A DNA stretch of 64,000 nt from the NCBI GenBank assembly GCA_963677445.2, contig CAXXGF010000038.1, forward strand, positions 124,001-188,000, written 5' to 3'. The notes beneath the pieces were generated by a model that ran no database searches, was not told the origin of the DNA, and saw only the letters and a program-made list of their open reading frames with translations. A program made the position numbers and the translations under genes. This DNA comes from G963677445 sp963677445. GTDB taxonomy: Bacteria > Bacteroidota > Ignavibacteria > Ignavibacteriales > Melioribacteraceae. Positions 7,078-16,841 of the stretch are shown here, piece after piece (position 1 is the stretch's first letter; each line of letters begins with the position of its first letter).

Positions 7078-8424
7078 ATGAAAAAAACAGTAATCCTTCT
7101 GATCTTTATTACCGCCGGGTTTTTATCCGCGCAGAATTACTACAGGAACTGGACTGTAGTAAACAAAAATGCAAAAAAAAATATCGCTTTGATAATCGCC
7201 AATGATTTTTATGAAAGCGGAGGCAGCCTTAGCAATCCTGTTAAAACAGCGAAGAAAGTCCGACAAACTCTGGTTAAAACTGATTTTGATGTTCTTGAAG
7301 GGTATGATCTGAACAGGGAACAGACCCTTGATATTATAAAAATGTTCACGGCTAAGGCAAAAAGTTACAATTTCGCGATGCTGCTCTACCTGGGACATGG
7401 CTTTCAGATAGATGGCAATAATTACCTGATTCCTGTTGACGCCAACCCGGCAAGTAAAACCGATGTGGAAGTTGAAGCGATAAACCTGAATTATATTTTC
7501 CGTAAACTTAACCGACTCGATATTCCAAAGGTTATTTTGCTTGATGCCTGCAGAGATAATCCCTTTAAAAAGAACTGGACATCGCCGGAAAGAGCTATCG
7601 CGACAGATGGATTCGCCGATATTACCGCTCCGATAAACGCGGAAATTTTATTTACCACGCAGAAGGACAGCCAGGTAAAAGATGATAATCCCTACCTGAA
7701 TTATTTTATGGATGAGATGATAAAAGGGGGCTGCCTTGATGATATAGTAAGAAATGTAAGCAGAAGAATTTTTGAATATGATTCAAAACAAATACCGGCA
7801 AAATATGGCCAGCTTTTTGAAGAGGTATGTTTCGATAAACCGAAACCTCTTACCAATGAGGAAAAAATTTATCAATGGTATTCGGAAGCTCTGAGATTTT
7901 ATAAAAACAGAAAATATGACAAAGCCCTTGAGTTTTTCCAAAAAGCCGGCGATGCCGGACATTCTCTGTCGCAGATTGAAATTGGCAATCTATACAGATT
8001 CGGAAAAGGAACAAAAAAGGATTATAAAAAAGCCTATAAATGGTATAGAATGGCTTTTAAAGCAAAATATTCACTCGGTTATTATTATCTGGCTTTAATG
8101 TATGAAAAGGGACTTTATATAAATAAGGATGAAGAATTTGCAAGAAGATTATTAAAATCCTCGGCCTCGCGAGGTCATGCAAGATCGCAGAATAAGCTGG
8201 GACTATTTTTTCACAATGGCAAAGGGGGTGAAAAAAATGACAAACAGGCATTTTACTGGTTTATGAAAGCGGCAAAACAGGGCCTGGATGTCGCTCAGTA
8301 TAATTTGGGTTATTTTTACGAAAAGGGTTATGGAATCGAAAAAAACAGTTCCAAAGCACTCTCCTGGTATCAAAAAGCCTGCGATCAAAAGCATAAAAAA
8401 GCGTGTGATAAACTAAAAAATTAA
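7078..8424 (+). CDS. Exported caspase-like (peptidase C14) protein with Sel1 repeats
   Basis: A 448-aa protein. Signal peptide at residues 1-18 (ends LSAQ). Residues ~30-250 are a caspase-like p20 domain: IALIIANDFY strand, catalytic His107 in YLGHGFQ, and catalytic Cys158 in LLDACRDNPF. Both dyad residues are intact. Residues ~265-448 hold four or more Sel1-like repeats, recognised by 'A-x-x-W-Y/F-x-K-A-x-x-x-G-x-x-x-(A/S)-Q-x-x-L-G-x-x-(Y/F)-x-x-G-x-G'. Caspase-like proteins of bacteria cut after Arg/Lys or Asp in regulated proteolysis; Sel1 repeats bind partner proteins. The signal peptide puts it in the periplasm or outside. The next gene, a C1 protease, starts about 25 bp later. Confidence 0.9.
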   Translation: MKKTVILLIFITAGFLSAQNYYRNWTVVNKNAKKNIALIIANDFYESGGSLSNPVKTAKKVRQTLVKTDFDVLEGYDLNREQTLDIIKMFTAKAKSYNFAMLLYLGHGFQIDGNNYLIPVDANPASKTDVEVEAINLNYIFRKLNRLDIPKVILLDACRDNPFKKNWTSPERAIATDGFADITAPINAEILFTTQKDSQVKDDNPYLNYFMDEMIKGGCLDDIVRNVSRRIFEYDSKQIPAKYGQLFEEVCFDKPKPLTNEEKIYQWYSEALRFYKNRKYDKALEFFQKAGDAGHSLSQIEIGNLYRFGKGTKKDYKKAYKWYRMAFKAKYSLGYYYLALMYEKGLYINKDEEFARRLLKSSASRGHARSQNKLGLFFHNGKGGEKNDKQAFYWFMKAAKQGLDVAQYNLGYFYEKGYGIEKNSSKALSWYQKACDQKHKKACDKLKN

Positions 8425-8448
8425 AAGAATAATCAAATGGAGGAAGAG

Positions 8449-9909
8449 TTGAAAAAGCTTTTTCTGGTTTTAATAATATTGAGCTCTGTTTTATCAGGTC
8501 AGGATAGTTTTCGTTTTCCAATGGGAGTCATTGCCGAAGAAGATACAATGTTCAGGTCACTTCCTCAGAAAGCGGTGATGACCAGATCATTTTATGAATC
8601 ATCACCTCATATCTGCTCATTAAAGAAATATGCCCCGCTTCCAAAATCACAGGGCAAATATGGCACGTGCACAGGATGGGCAGTCGCCTACGCCGCCAGA
8701 ACGATAGTGGAAGCAAAAAATAATAAATGGATTTCCAGGGATAAGATAACAAAAAACGCGTTTTCACCAACCTTCCAGTACAGACAGGGATCAAAAAGCG
8801 GTGACTGTTCCGGCGCGGCAACGGTTCAGGTAGTAAAAAGCCTGAAAACCGTCGGCTCGGTACCTATGAAAAAATTCCGGACAACCTTTGGCAACGCTCT
8901 TTGCCCCGCTTCTCCATTACGCGAGGAGAATTATAAGATTGCCGATGACTTCAGAATCGACGAATACACAAAACTCTGGCCCTGGAAATACAGTTTAAAG
9001 AGTGGTAAAATTAATCGTGTAAGAGCGAGTCTTTCACAAGGAAATCCTGTGGTAATAGCGATGATCTGCCCCGATTCATTCCACCGGGTAAGGGGCAGCG
9101 GCCTTTGGAAACCGACAGAAAGGCCCGATGTAAATGTTGACGGGAAACCTCACGGAAGACACGCTATGTGTGTTGTCGGATATGATGATCAAAAATATGG
9201 GGGAGCTTTTGAAGTACAGAACAGCTGGGGAAGCAGATGGGGCAACTCAGGTTATGTATGGATTAAATATAAAGATTTTGCCGATTTTGTTTATGAGGCT
9301 GTTGAAATTGTGAAAAACGGCAAAGATACCGATGAAATCATTTTGGCCGGAAGCCTGAGATTATATGACCTTGACGATAATAAAAATCTGGCAGTAAGAC
9401 TTACAGAAAAAAATCGAAACTGGACAGTGGTCGGTCCTTCCGGAAATAATACTTACGAAGTAGCGCCCAGGCTTCTCTCAGGCAGTGAAATGAGAATGTA
9501 TATGCGATGCGATAAACCGGCCTGTGTTTATATGCTGGGAACCGGAGAAAAAGACAAATCCATTTCCCGGTTATTTCCGGTGGATGAAATAAGTCCGGTT
9601 CTGGATTACAGTCATTCTGAGGTTGCCCTCCCTTCCGAAGATCATTATTTTAAGATGGATAATACAACGGGAACAAACTACATCATTCTGATTTTCGCGA
9701 AAAACAGAATTGATATAAACAAAGTAAAGAATACAATGGCAAAAAGTGATGACCCACTTTCCGCGAGGTTATATAATGCACTCGGAGAAAGGCTGATTGA
9801 TCCCGAATATATTTCTCTCGAAAAGGATGAAATAAAATTTTCAGTTTCGGCAAATGATAAGGGAAAAGATGTTTTGGCCCTGATTCTTCAATTTAAGCAG
9901 GTCAAATAA
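8449..9909 (+). CDS. Exported papain-like (peptidase C1) protease
   Basis: Start chosen at TTG 8449: GGAGGAAGAG lies directly before it and the product then begins with a perfect signal peptide (MKKLFLVLIILSSVLSGQ). The in-frame ATG at 8437 lacks a ribosome binding site and would put four acidic/neutral residues before it. Of 486 residues, about 55-290 form the C1 domain: oxyanion Gln and catalytic Cys in SQGKYGTCTGWA, catalytic His in HGRHAMCVVGYDD, and catalytic Asn in VQNSWGSRWGNSGYVWI. The remaining ~190 residues are beta-rich with no recognised domain and could be a binding module. It directly follows the caspase-like gene (24 bp), so the two proteases are probably co-expressed. Confidence 0.88.
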   Translation: MKKLFLVLIILSSVLSGQDSFRFPMGVIAEEDTMFRSLPQKAVMTRSFYESSPHICSLKKYAPLPKSQGKYGTCTGWAVAYAARTIVEAKNNKWISRDKITKNAFSPTFQYRQGSKSGDCSGAATVQVVKSLKTVGSVPMKKFRTTFGNALCPASPLREENYKIADDFRIDEYTKLWPWKYSLKSGKINRVRASLSQGNPVVIAMICPDSFHRVRGSGLWKPTERPDVNVDGKPHGRHAMCVVGYDDQKYGGAFEVQNSWGSRWGNSGYVWIKYKDFADFVYEAVEIVKNGKDTDEIILAGSLRLYDLDDNKNLAVRLTEKNRNWTVVGPSGNNTYEVAPRLLSGSEMRMYMRCDKPACVYMLGTGEKDKSISRLFPVDEISPVLDYSHSEVALPSEDHYFKMDNTTGTNYIILIFAKNRIDINKVKNTMAKSDDPLSARLYNALGERLIDPEYISLEKDEIKFSVSANDKGKDVLALILQFKQVK

Positions 9910-9972
9910 TCCGGAACTTATTACTGTATGCTTGTTTTTGGAGGGGGGAAAACAGATGTGCCACAAATAAAA

Positions 9973-10004
9973 AACCCACAGAAAACTGTGGGTTCTAAAA
10001 TTTT
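9973..10004. terminator. Terminator between C1 protease and adenylate kinase genes
   Basis: Hairpin AACCCACAG / CTGTGGGTT with loop AAAA between two converging genes. A T-rich stretch follows on the plus strand after CTAAAA, and an A-rich stretch precedes it, so it could serve both directions. Confidence 0.65.
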
Positions 10005-10022
10005 TTCTATTATATAAAATTG

Positions 10023-11192
10023 TTACCGCATACTCTTAAAACCATTTTCGATAACATTAAAGATATCATCAGAAACATCATTAATCGGCCGGTTGCCATT
10101 TATTTTAACAACACCATGAAGCTGATTATATTTTTGAATTACCGGAACTGTTTTAGTTTCATGTTCCTTCAGCCGCTGAATTATTTTTTCAGTGGTAGAG
10201 TCATAAGATTTGCGGAATTCCGTATTGCTTCTGAAGTTCAGTCTTTCCATAAGAGAGAGCATGGGAACTTCAAGTTCAATGACCTGGGATATAGTAGTTC
10301 CATGTTTCTGCAGCATTCCATCAAGTATATAGGACTGAACAAGGGTCCTCGGGAATCCCTTGAATATAAATCCCTTCTCCCCTTTCGTGGAGTTAATTTT
10401 TTCTTCAATAAGTTTCACAACAATTTCATCCGGCACAAGGATGCCATTGTCATAATAACTCGCGATCGTTTTTCCCAAATCGGTGCCTTTTCTGATCTCA
10501 CTGGCCAGCATGCTGTTGGTGGAAACATATTCGAGGCTAAATCTTTCGGCAATCAGTTTACCCTGGGTTCCCCTGCCCGAACCGGGATAACCAAATAACA
10601 CAACATTAAATAACCTCGATTTCAGTTCATCCTGAATAATTTTGTCAATGCCCTCCTTAACTGCATCAATTGTTCCATGTCCGTCCACGCCATGCACAAT
10701 TCCTTTATCTCTGTAAAAGTTCAGAACAGGGATGGTTTTATCATGATATTCTTTCAGCCTTGTCCTGATCACCTCTTCATTATCATCCGAACGCTGACTG
10801 ACCTTCGCTCTTTCAAGAAGACGTTTTACAGATATTTCATCATCCACCTGAATACTGATAAGACAATGAAGAGAACTGTTAAGCTTCATCATAAGACCGT
10901 CAAGAATGTAGGCCTGCATGTAAGTACGGGGAAAACCGTCAAAAAGAAATCCGTTGGATCCCGGATTTTCAGTGATGGTCTTTTCAATTATCTGAACAAT
11001 AATTTCGTCAGAAACGAGGCCGCCGGAAGCGATAATATTTTTCGCGGCCATGCCAAGTTCAGTTTCCTCTTTGATCTCTTTCCTGAGAAGATCACCTGTT
11101 GAGATATAATGCAGATTATATTTCTTAAGAAGTGTTTCCGACTGGGTCCCTTTACCGGCCCCCGGAGGACCAAATAGCGCAATGTTTATCAT
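10023..11192 (-). CDS. Tandem adenylate kinase; second domain degenerate
   Basis: A 389-aa protein, twice the size of a short-lid adenylate kinase. Domain 1 (residues ~1-190) has the P-loop GPPGAGKGTQ, the AMP site STGDLLR, FDGFPRT and the short LID with QRSDDNEE; it should make 2 ADP from ATP + AMP. Domain 2 (residues ~195-389) has GYPGSGRGTQ (P-loop Lys replaced by Arg), STNSMLASE (normally S-T-G-D-x-L-R), FKGFPRT (Asp replaced by Lys) and a LID without the R-x-D-D motif. It has thus lost catalytic residues while keeping the fold. The gene stands alone, with the terminator above at its 3' side. The second half may be a regulatory or nucleotide-binding module (inference). Confidence 0.9.
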   Translation of the reverse strand: MINIALFGPPGAGKGTQSETLLKKYNLHYISTGDLLRKEIKEETELGMAAKNIIASGGLVSDEIIVQIIEKTITENPGSNGFLFDGFPRTYMQAYILDGLMMKLNSSLHCLISIQVDDEISVKRLLERAKVSQRSDDNEEVIRTRLKEYHDKTIPVLNFYRDKGIVHGVDGHGTIDAVKEGIDKIIQDELKSRLFNVVLFGYPGSGRGTQGKLIAERFSLEYVSTNSMLASEIRKGTDLGKTIASYYDNGILVPDEIVVKLIEEKINSTKGEKGFIFKGFPRTLVQSYILDGMLQKHGTTISQVIELEVPMLSLMERLNFRSNTEFRKSYDSTTEKIIQRLKEHETKTVPVIQKYNQLHGVVKINGNRPINDVSDDIFNVIENGFKSMR

Positions 11193-11485
11193 AATTTTTT
11201 ATCAGGCTTATTGTCAAAATTTAATTTAATTAAAATGTCTTAAAATACCTTTATGATAACAACCCTTATAAGGCAGCCGTTCCGTAAGATTGAAAATTTC
11301 AAGACTCCCCGGGTAAATGAAACAAGTTTAAATATACAAAAAAAATTTTGATAATATTCATCTATATCCGGTATAAAAAAATAAAAAAATTTTCCGGATA
11401 TATAACTTTCAGAACCTGAGTCATTTCCGGAGAAAAAAACATAAAAAAGCGCGTCTGATAAAGCAGGAGCCTCGGGTAATTATGC

Positions 11486-12169
11486 TTATTCGGCGCTCTC
11501 CGCGGGTTTTTCATGTTTAACATTATCACAACTGAATTCCACCAGAACAGATATAACTGCCAGTTGATATTTTTTAAGTTCTTCCTGATCTGAATTAAGT
11601 TTAATATTATCCCCCATCATTTTGTCTGTCTCAGTATTTTTTCCTTCGGGGATATCATCTTTAAATCCTATCGTGACCTCAACACCTCTGAATTTGTCAG
11701 CCAGGTTTCCTTCACCCCAGTCAAAAACCATTCCCCCGTTATCCCAGCCAAATCCGTAAAACCGGAATGGTTTACCATTTAATTTTTCCAGCTCGGCAAT
11801 AGTCATCCCCGGTTTAACTCCTGATACATTCCACCTGGAGTTTTCTCCGGAAAGTTTAATTTTACCCGGCGATTCATCTTCCCAGTATACAGTTAACTCA
11901 TCATTACCCTGAACAATTTTGGTTGTCTTAACTTCAACGGTTCCTTCTTCAATCCATTCCGAACCATCCTTAAGATTCGCCTGTCCGAAAATTTCCCCGA
12001 GATCATTTTTATTCCACTGTTTCAGAAATGCTCCGGCTTTTCCATCCGGCTCAATATTAAATCCGGGCTTTTTTTCAGACGCCGGTGATTTTTGTTCCTC
12101 TTTTGAACATGCTGCCGCGATAATCATTACGGTAAGAAATAAAATTATAAGTCCTGTTTTGCTTTTCAT
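11486..12169 (-). CDS. Lipoprotein of unknown function
   Basis: A 227-aa protein with a lipoprotein signal peptide; the lipobox is AAAC (Cys21), followed by a charged linker SKEEQKSPAS. The mature part is beta-rich and hydrophilic and has W-x-V-x-G-V-K-P-G-M-T-I-x-E-L-E-x-L-N-G-K-P-F-x-F-Y-G near the middle, a pattern seen in BamE/OmlA-like lipoproteins (short 'G-x-x-x-x-(E/D)-L-x-x-x-x-G-x-P' strand). The match is limited. The start at 12169 has AGGTG upstream. About 290 bp without a gene separate it from the adenylate kinase gene; I see no signal in that gap. Confidence 0.75.
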   Translation of the reverse strand: MKSKTGLIILFLTVMIIAAACSKEEQKSPASEKKPGFNIEPDGKAGAFLKQWNKNDLGEIFGQANLKDGSEWIEEGTVEVKTTKIVQGNDELTVYWEDESPGKIKLSGENSRWNVSGVKPGMTIAELEKLNGKPFRFYGFGWDNGGMVFDWGEGNLADKFRGVEVTIGFKDDIPEGKNTETDKMMGDNIKLNSDQEELKKYQLAVISVLVEFSCDNVKHEKPAESAE

Positions 12170-12260
12170 ATTTCACCTGGGTATTTAATCTTTAATATTC
12201 TTATAGTTTCTGATATGCCGTAATAAATATGTGAACCGACTATTATTTACGGGCATAAAA

Positions 12261-13313
12261 TCATTTTACCAATATCCTGCGTTCATAAGGCATGGAATGA
12301 ATCCCATTATTATTTTTACATATAATCCTGATAATCTTCTCACCCGGCTCCGGTTTATCAAGAGTAAGCTTCAATATATTCTCATCCGGATTAAATTCAA
12401 AATCATGGGCAAGAGAATCAACGAACGCTTTATTTCCCGAAGGGTCTATTCCTGAATCATCCTCAAGAGAATAGAACAAAACCGGATTGCCATCCTCCAC
12501 TGCGCTTCTTTCTCTCAGGAATGTTATTTCAGGCGCTCCATTCTGGAAAAAACGTCCCATCCCTTTAAATATACCCCATGCCTGCAGACGGTTAAATTCT
12601 TCTATCTGAAGGCGCGCTATCTCCATAGGGTTTGTAAAAAAGGAACATTCCGTTAGCACAGCAGCAATTTTTGTTTCCCGTAATACGCTGAATCCGTCAC
12701 CCTCATAAATTGAATAATCGGAATATGTCCCGTCAAAAGAACCGAGTCCTCCCGAGTTCCCCATTATAAACGCGAGATCCCTTTGTATATAACGGGCAAG
12801 ATCACGCTCAAAAGGTTCATGTTCATAATCACCGGGGCGCGCGTGATAAAAAGTTGAGGTAAAATTTATCCAGCCTTTATTCCTTCCGCCGGGCGCGTTA
12901 TGATGGATGCTCAGGAATAAATCCGCTCCGCTTTCATCAGCAAGAACAGACCTGTACTTCAGGTCCACTGTGCTGTCATCCTCCCTGCTCATAACAACAA
13001 TCGCGCCCGCTTTGGATAGAAACTCCCGTAAATGCAGCGCTACTTTCAGATTGATATCGGCCTCTACAACCTCCCCCGAAGGACTTCGGCCTCTTCGGTC
13101 TTCTCCGCCATGTCCCGGATCAATAAATATCTTTAAACCGGAGAAAAACTCCGAAAATTTTTCGATTACCTCGTTATTAGCTCCCGGGTCATTAAAATCG
13201 GGAGGAATTTCATAATACACACCTGGCGCGGAAACTCTCCCGGTTTTTTCTTTGACAGCGGAACAACCAAACATAATTAAAATTAGAATCAGTAAATAAA
13301 AATATTTTCTCAA
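12261..13313 (-). CDS. N-acetylmuramoyl-L-alanine amidase (Amidase_3), lipoprotein
   Basis: A 350-aa protein that starts at TTG 13313 with GGAGAAC before it and has a lipobox LIMFGC (Cys17). Residues ~55-250 form the zinc amidase domain: His in FIDPGHGGED, Glu in GEVVEADINLK, His in LFLSIHHNA, and catalytic Glu in AVLTECSFFTNP. It cuts the amide between N-acetylmuramic acid and the stem peptide in cell-wall turnover or daughter-cell separation. The C-terminal ~90 residues look like an immunoglobulin-like strand module. The gene begins 13 bp after the AddA-like gene ends, so it belongs to the long leftward unit. Confidence 0.9.
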   Translation of the reverse strand: MRKYFYLLILILIMFGCSAVKEKTGRVSAPGVYYEIPPDFNDPGANNEVIEKFSEFFSGLKIFIDPGHGGEDRRGRSPSGEVVEADINLKVALHLREFLSKAGAIVVMSREDDSTVDLKYRSVLADESGADLFLSIHHNAPGGRNKGWINFTSTFYHARPGDYEHEPFERDLARYIQRDLAFIMGNSGGLGSFDGTYSDYSIYEGDGFSVLRETKIAAVLTECSFFTNPMEIARLQIEEFNRLQAWGIFKGMGRFFQNGAPEITFLRERSAVEDGNPVLFYSLEDDSGIDPSGNKAFVDSLAHDFEFNPDENILKLTLDKPEPGEKIIRIICKNNNGIHSMPYERRILVK

Positions 13314-13325
13314 TTTGTTCTCCGA

Positions 13326-16300
13326 CTATTTGACAATACATTCATTATTACCTCTGGAAAATTTACATTCTTTGCAGTGTCCCGCCTCCTTTTCATATCC
13401 TCCTGTTCGCTTCATTCTTATAAACTGTCCGATTCTTTCACCTGTCTTTCGCATATGTTCATCTTTTATTTCAATTATAACAGGATTATCGGGGCTTTCA
13501 ATAAACAAGAGATAAACCGTGATTTTTCTTTCCGGGAATATGCCCGAAACAAGCCAGGCATAAAATTCAAGCTGGGGAAGATATAATTTTGCTTTTTCTT
13601 CAATTCCGCTGTTTTCAAGACTGTCTGTTTTGAAATCAACTATTATTATCTCTTTTTCCCCGACAATAAGTTTATCCAAAATTCCATGCAGATAATAATC
13701 ATTAACTTTCCTGTAAATTTCAAATTCATCCCTGATATCTTCCTCTTTCATAAGCAAATTATAGACGGGGGATTCCAGAAAAGTAATCACCACATCCCGT
13801 ATGCTCTTTCTGAACTCATTTTTTTCATCATCCGCGAGATCAGGCAATGCCGGCGAGCCGGCCACCTTATCGAAGACATCATCAAAATTTCGGGGGGAAG
13901 GATTATATTCGAGCATCTTATGAATAAAACTGCCCCTCTTTTCAGGTGATAAAATATTTTTCTTTACGGAAGATTTTTTTGGCATGTTATCTTTTTCGGC
14001 AAGAAGATCAGGAACATAACCCAGCTCATAGGTTAATTTGTATTTCATCGGACAAGCTGAAAAGAGAGAATATCTCACCGCTGAAATTATCTCACCGGAA
14101 GGAACTTCATCAAGATTTTTTTCCATTATTTTCAATGGCGCCAATTCTGACAGAACAGGGGCTATATATCTTTCTTCCTGATCGGTTTCGGTAATGATCT
14201 CAATATCCATCTCAAATTCTTCGGACCGGATGTTGAAACTTTCTTCCGCCCCTGCCATATATTTCAAACCCCCTGAAAGTTTTAATTCTCCCGATTCGAA
14301 GTCGGTTTTTAGAGCGGATATCAGAAATTCAAAAAATGAATTCTTTCTGATCTTCGATCTTCCACCTGTATCAGCGCTGATAAAAAGAAAATCAACTGCC
14401 CTTGTAACGGCGACATAAAGAAGCCTTTTAGCTTCCGCGATGAGTTTTCTGTTTTCTATATATTTGTATAAACCTGCAACCGGGGGAAGAAGATAATCAT
14501 CAAAAAAGGAGGATACCGGCGCTTTTGTCAGAATTCCGAATAACGGATCAATTGCGGTCTCCCCTTTTTTTACCGTTTCTTCACGGGTCGAACTGTTATT
14601 CCCGTAGAGGAAAAGAGCTTTAAATTCCAATCCCTTCGATTGATGTATAGTCATTATTTTGAGATTACCCCCTCCCGACTCCACATTTGCCTGCCCTTCC
14701 TCAAACCTCGTTTCCGAGGCTTTGGCAAGGTAATCAATATAATCAAAAAGTGTTTTTGAACCCTGTGCTACAAAATTTATTGTTATCCCTAATAGTTTTT
14801 CAATATTAGCCAGCTCCTGCTCCGCGTCTCTCCTGGCAGAAATAATTTTCAAATAGCTGGTTTCGGCAAGTATTTTGCGCAGAAGCGCCGGGATATCTCC
14901 GCTTCCCGCAAATTTCAGATGTTCCGAAAGCAGCCGGTGAATTTCAGAATATCTTGTATCTTCCTGAACTGAAAGGGCCAGTTTCTCATACAGGGTTCTT
15001 CCACTTTTGAGTGACAGGGTGTAAATTGAAGTGTCATCAATCATAAAAAAAGGACTTCGCAAAATACCTGTAAGAGCAAGATCATTATCGGGATTATGCA
15101 GAAATCTGCAGTAATTCAGAATGTCATAAATCAACTGCCGCTGGTAAAAACCTCTTCCCCCAATTATTATATATGGTATTCTTCGAGAGAGAAAAGCTCT
15201 TTCCAACTGATCAAAATCACTCCTTTTCCTGCATAATACCGCGATATCTCCCGGCGCGAAATCATTATTATTTAACAGATTTATTATCCTGCCCGCAACC
15301 AGGTCAGCCTCTGAAATTCCCGTTTCATCAGAATTGGTAATGAGGAATTCCACACTTCCTTTATTTTCCGGGCTTCTCGCGCAGACCAGTTCATTATATT
15401 CTGTTTCGTTGTATCTTTTATCGGCATTGGCAAAGAGACTTCCAAAAATAGTATTGGTAAAAAACGCTATCGCGGGTGACATCCTGAAACTATGCGGCAG
15501 CTCAAGTATCCCTTCCTCATCGCCCTGGCGCTGAATATCACTCCTCGTCCGGTTAAAAACCTCAAGCTCAGCCCCTCTGAACATATAAATCGATTGTTTT
15601 TCATCTCCGACAACAAAAAGATTTCCCCTTCTCAGTTCATCCAGAAGAGGCTTGAATATTTCATACTGGAGCTCATTCGTATCCTGATATTCATCAATCA
15701 TAATATAATTATACTGCCCGGCAAGGGAGTTTTTAACGTGTTCAAATCGCAGCGCCTTCCGGCTCAGAATAAGAAGATCATCGAAATCGAGCATCCCCCT
15801 CTGATTTTTTGCTTTTGTATATTCCTCATTTATCTGTCCGTAAAGGTTATATAATTTTTGGGCGAACCTGGCCAGACTATTATTTACAGCCTCAAAATCG
15901 GCAGGAAATTCAAGCAGCCTGAAATGTTTAAATATATCCTCCATTTCATCGGCTTTCTCAGAGGCTGTCTCTTTACCGACAGCGCCCGAATAACCTTTTT
16001 TTCTAAGGCTCCCCGATTTGGTGGTGATTTCCGGAATAATTTGATGAAATAAAAATGAGAGCTGTTCGGAAAGAGAATCTATTTTGTCAAACCTTATGAG
16101 AAGCTCCTCTGTTAATCGCGCCGTTTCATTTGCCGGATCAGAATCAAGCACAAGAGAATTAATTTGTTTCAGTAAACTTAACAATCGTGAATAAAGGTCC
16201 GAATAATGTATATCAAAATTATCTTCAAATAATTCGATATACTGTCCTGCTATCTCCTCATAATTCCCTGAATAAAAGTCTTCCGGCAGTTTTTCAAGTT

Positions 16301-16841
16301 TGTCCCTTTTCAGGAAGAAAGAAATAATCTGCTCTTTTAGAAAAAATTTTGATCCAAAAAGTCTGATAAGATCAGGAACATCCCTCGAATCTTCATTTTT
16401 CAGTTCTTTTTCAATGATCTCATCAATGCTCTGTTCAAGAAGTTCAGCCGAAACATTCTGATCGGCTGGTAGAAAATTCGCGTCTACACCCGCTTCGGGG
16501 GCAAACTCTTTCAGAATATCAATACAAAATGAATGGATAGTAGATATTTTTGCCGAAACAAGCTGTTTCCTCGCCCTGTCCAGCCTTTTTTTAAGCAATG
16601 GATTATCTTCCTCATCCATTCTTCTTTCAATTTCAAGGGCTATTTTACTATTCAGCTCACCCGCCGCTTTTTCAGTAAAAGTAATAGCGGCAATATTCCT
16701 GAGGCTGACATCCTCGTTTAGAACTATCTCAACATATCTTTTCGCCAGGACAAATGTCTTCCCCGAACCGGCATTCGCTGTCAGCGATATATGTCTTGAA
16801 TAATCGAGGGCGGCTTTCTGCCAGGGTGTCAGTTCCGCCAT
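13326..16841 (-). CDS. UvrD/AddA-like helicase with C-terminal PD-(D/E)XK nuclease
   Basis: A 1171-aa protein. Motif I is ANAGSGKT (residues 22-29), with Q motif L-T-P-W-Q-K-A in front. Helicase motif II is IDEYQDTNE, motif III is VGDEKQSIYMFRG, and the late motifs include KIMTIHQSKGLEF and LLYVAVTRA. The C-terminal nuclease has L-D-K-L-I-V-...-I-V-D-F-K-T-D and the Q-L-E-F-Y-A motif. Cys residues in FSACPMKYKL and in HCKECKFSRGNNEC form a set like the iron-sulfur clip of AddB and Cas4 nucleases. It should process double-strand DNA ends to start recombination. No AddB-like gene is adjacent. The start touches the stop of the kinase gene with no gap. Confidence 0.92.
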   Translation of the reverse strand: MAELTPWQKAALDYSRHISLTANAGSGKTFVLAKRYVEIVLNEDVSLRNIAAITFTEKAAGELNSKIALEIERRMDEEDNPLLKKRLDRARKQLVSAKISTIHSFCIDILKEFAPEAGVDANFLPADQNVSAELLEQSIDEIIEKELKNEDSRDVPDLIRLFGSKFFLKEQIISFFLKRDKLEKLPEDFYSGNYEEIAGQYIELFEDNFDIHYSDLYSRLLSLLKQINSLVLDSDPANETARLTEELLIRFDKIDSLSEQLSFLFHQIIPEITTKSGSLRKKGYSGAVGKETASEKADEMEDIFKHFRLLEFPADFEAVNNSLARFAQKLYNLYGQINEEYTKAKNQRGMLDFDDLLILSRKALRFEHVKNSLAGQYNYIMIDEYQDTNELQYEIFKPLLDELRRGNLFVVGDEKQSIYMFRGAELEVFNRTRSDIQRQGDEEGILELPHSFRMSPAIAFFTNTIFGSLFANADKRYNETEYNELVCARSPENKGSVEFLITNSDETGISEADLVAGRIINLLNNNDFAPGDIAVLCRKRSDFDQLERAFLSRRIPYIIIGGRGFYQRQLIYDILNYCRFLHNPDNDLALTGILRSPFFMIDDTSIYTLSLKSGRTLYEKLALSVQEDTRYSEIHRLLSEHLKFAGSGDIPALLRKILAETSYLKIISARRDAEQELANIEKLLGITINFVAQGSKTLFDYIDYLAKASETRFEEGQANVESGGGNLKIMTIHQSKGLEFKALFLYGNNSSTREETVKKGETAIDPLFGILTKAPVSSFFDDYLLPPVAGLYKYIENRKLIAEAKRLLYVAVTRAVDFLFISADTGGRSKIRKNSFFEFLISALKTDFESGELKLSGGLKYMAGAEESFNIRSEEFEMDIEIITETDQEERYIAPVLSELAPLKIMEKNLDEVPSGEIISAVRYSLFSACPMKYKLTYELGYVPDLLAEKDNMPKKSSVKKNILSPEKRGSFIHKMLEYNPSPRNFDDVFDKVAGSPALPDLADDEKNEFRKSIRDVVITFLESPVYNLLMKEEDIRDEFEIYRKVNDYYLHGILDKLIVGEKEIIIVDFKTDSLENSGIEEKAKLYLPQLEFYAWLVSGIFPERKITVYLLFIESPDNPVIIEIKDEHMRKTGERIGQFIRMKRTGGYEKEAGHCKECKFSRGNNECIVK

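Noticed and set aside
8437..8448. ATG 8437 as start of the C1 protease
   Set aside because: No ribosome binding site upstream, while TTG 8449 has GGAGGAAGAG and gives a clean signal peptide.
10020..11102. Plus-strand frames opposite the adenylate kinase gene
   Set aside because: Shadows of the minus-strand gene; they have no family signature and no ribosome binding site.
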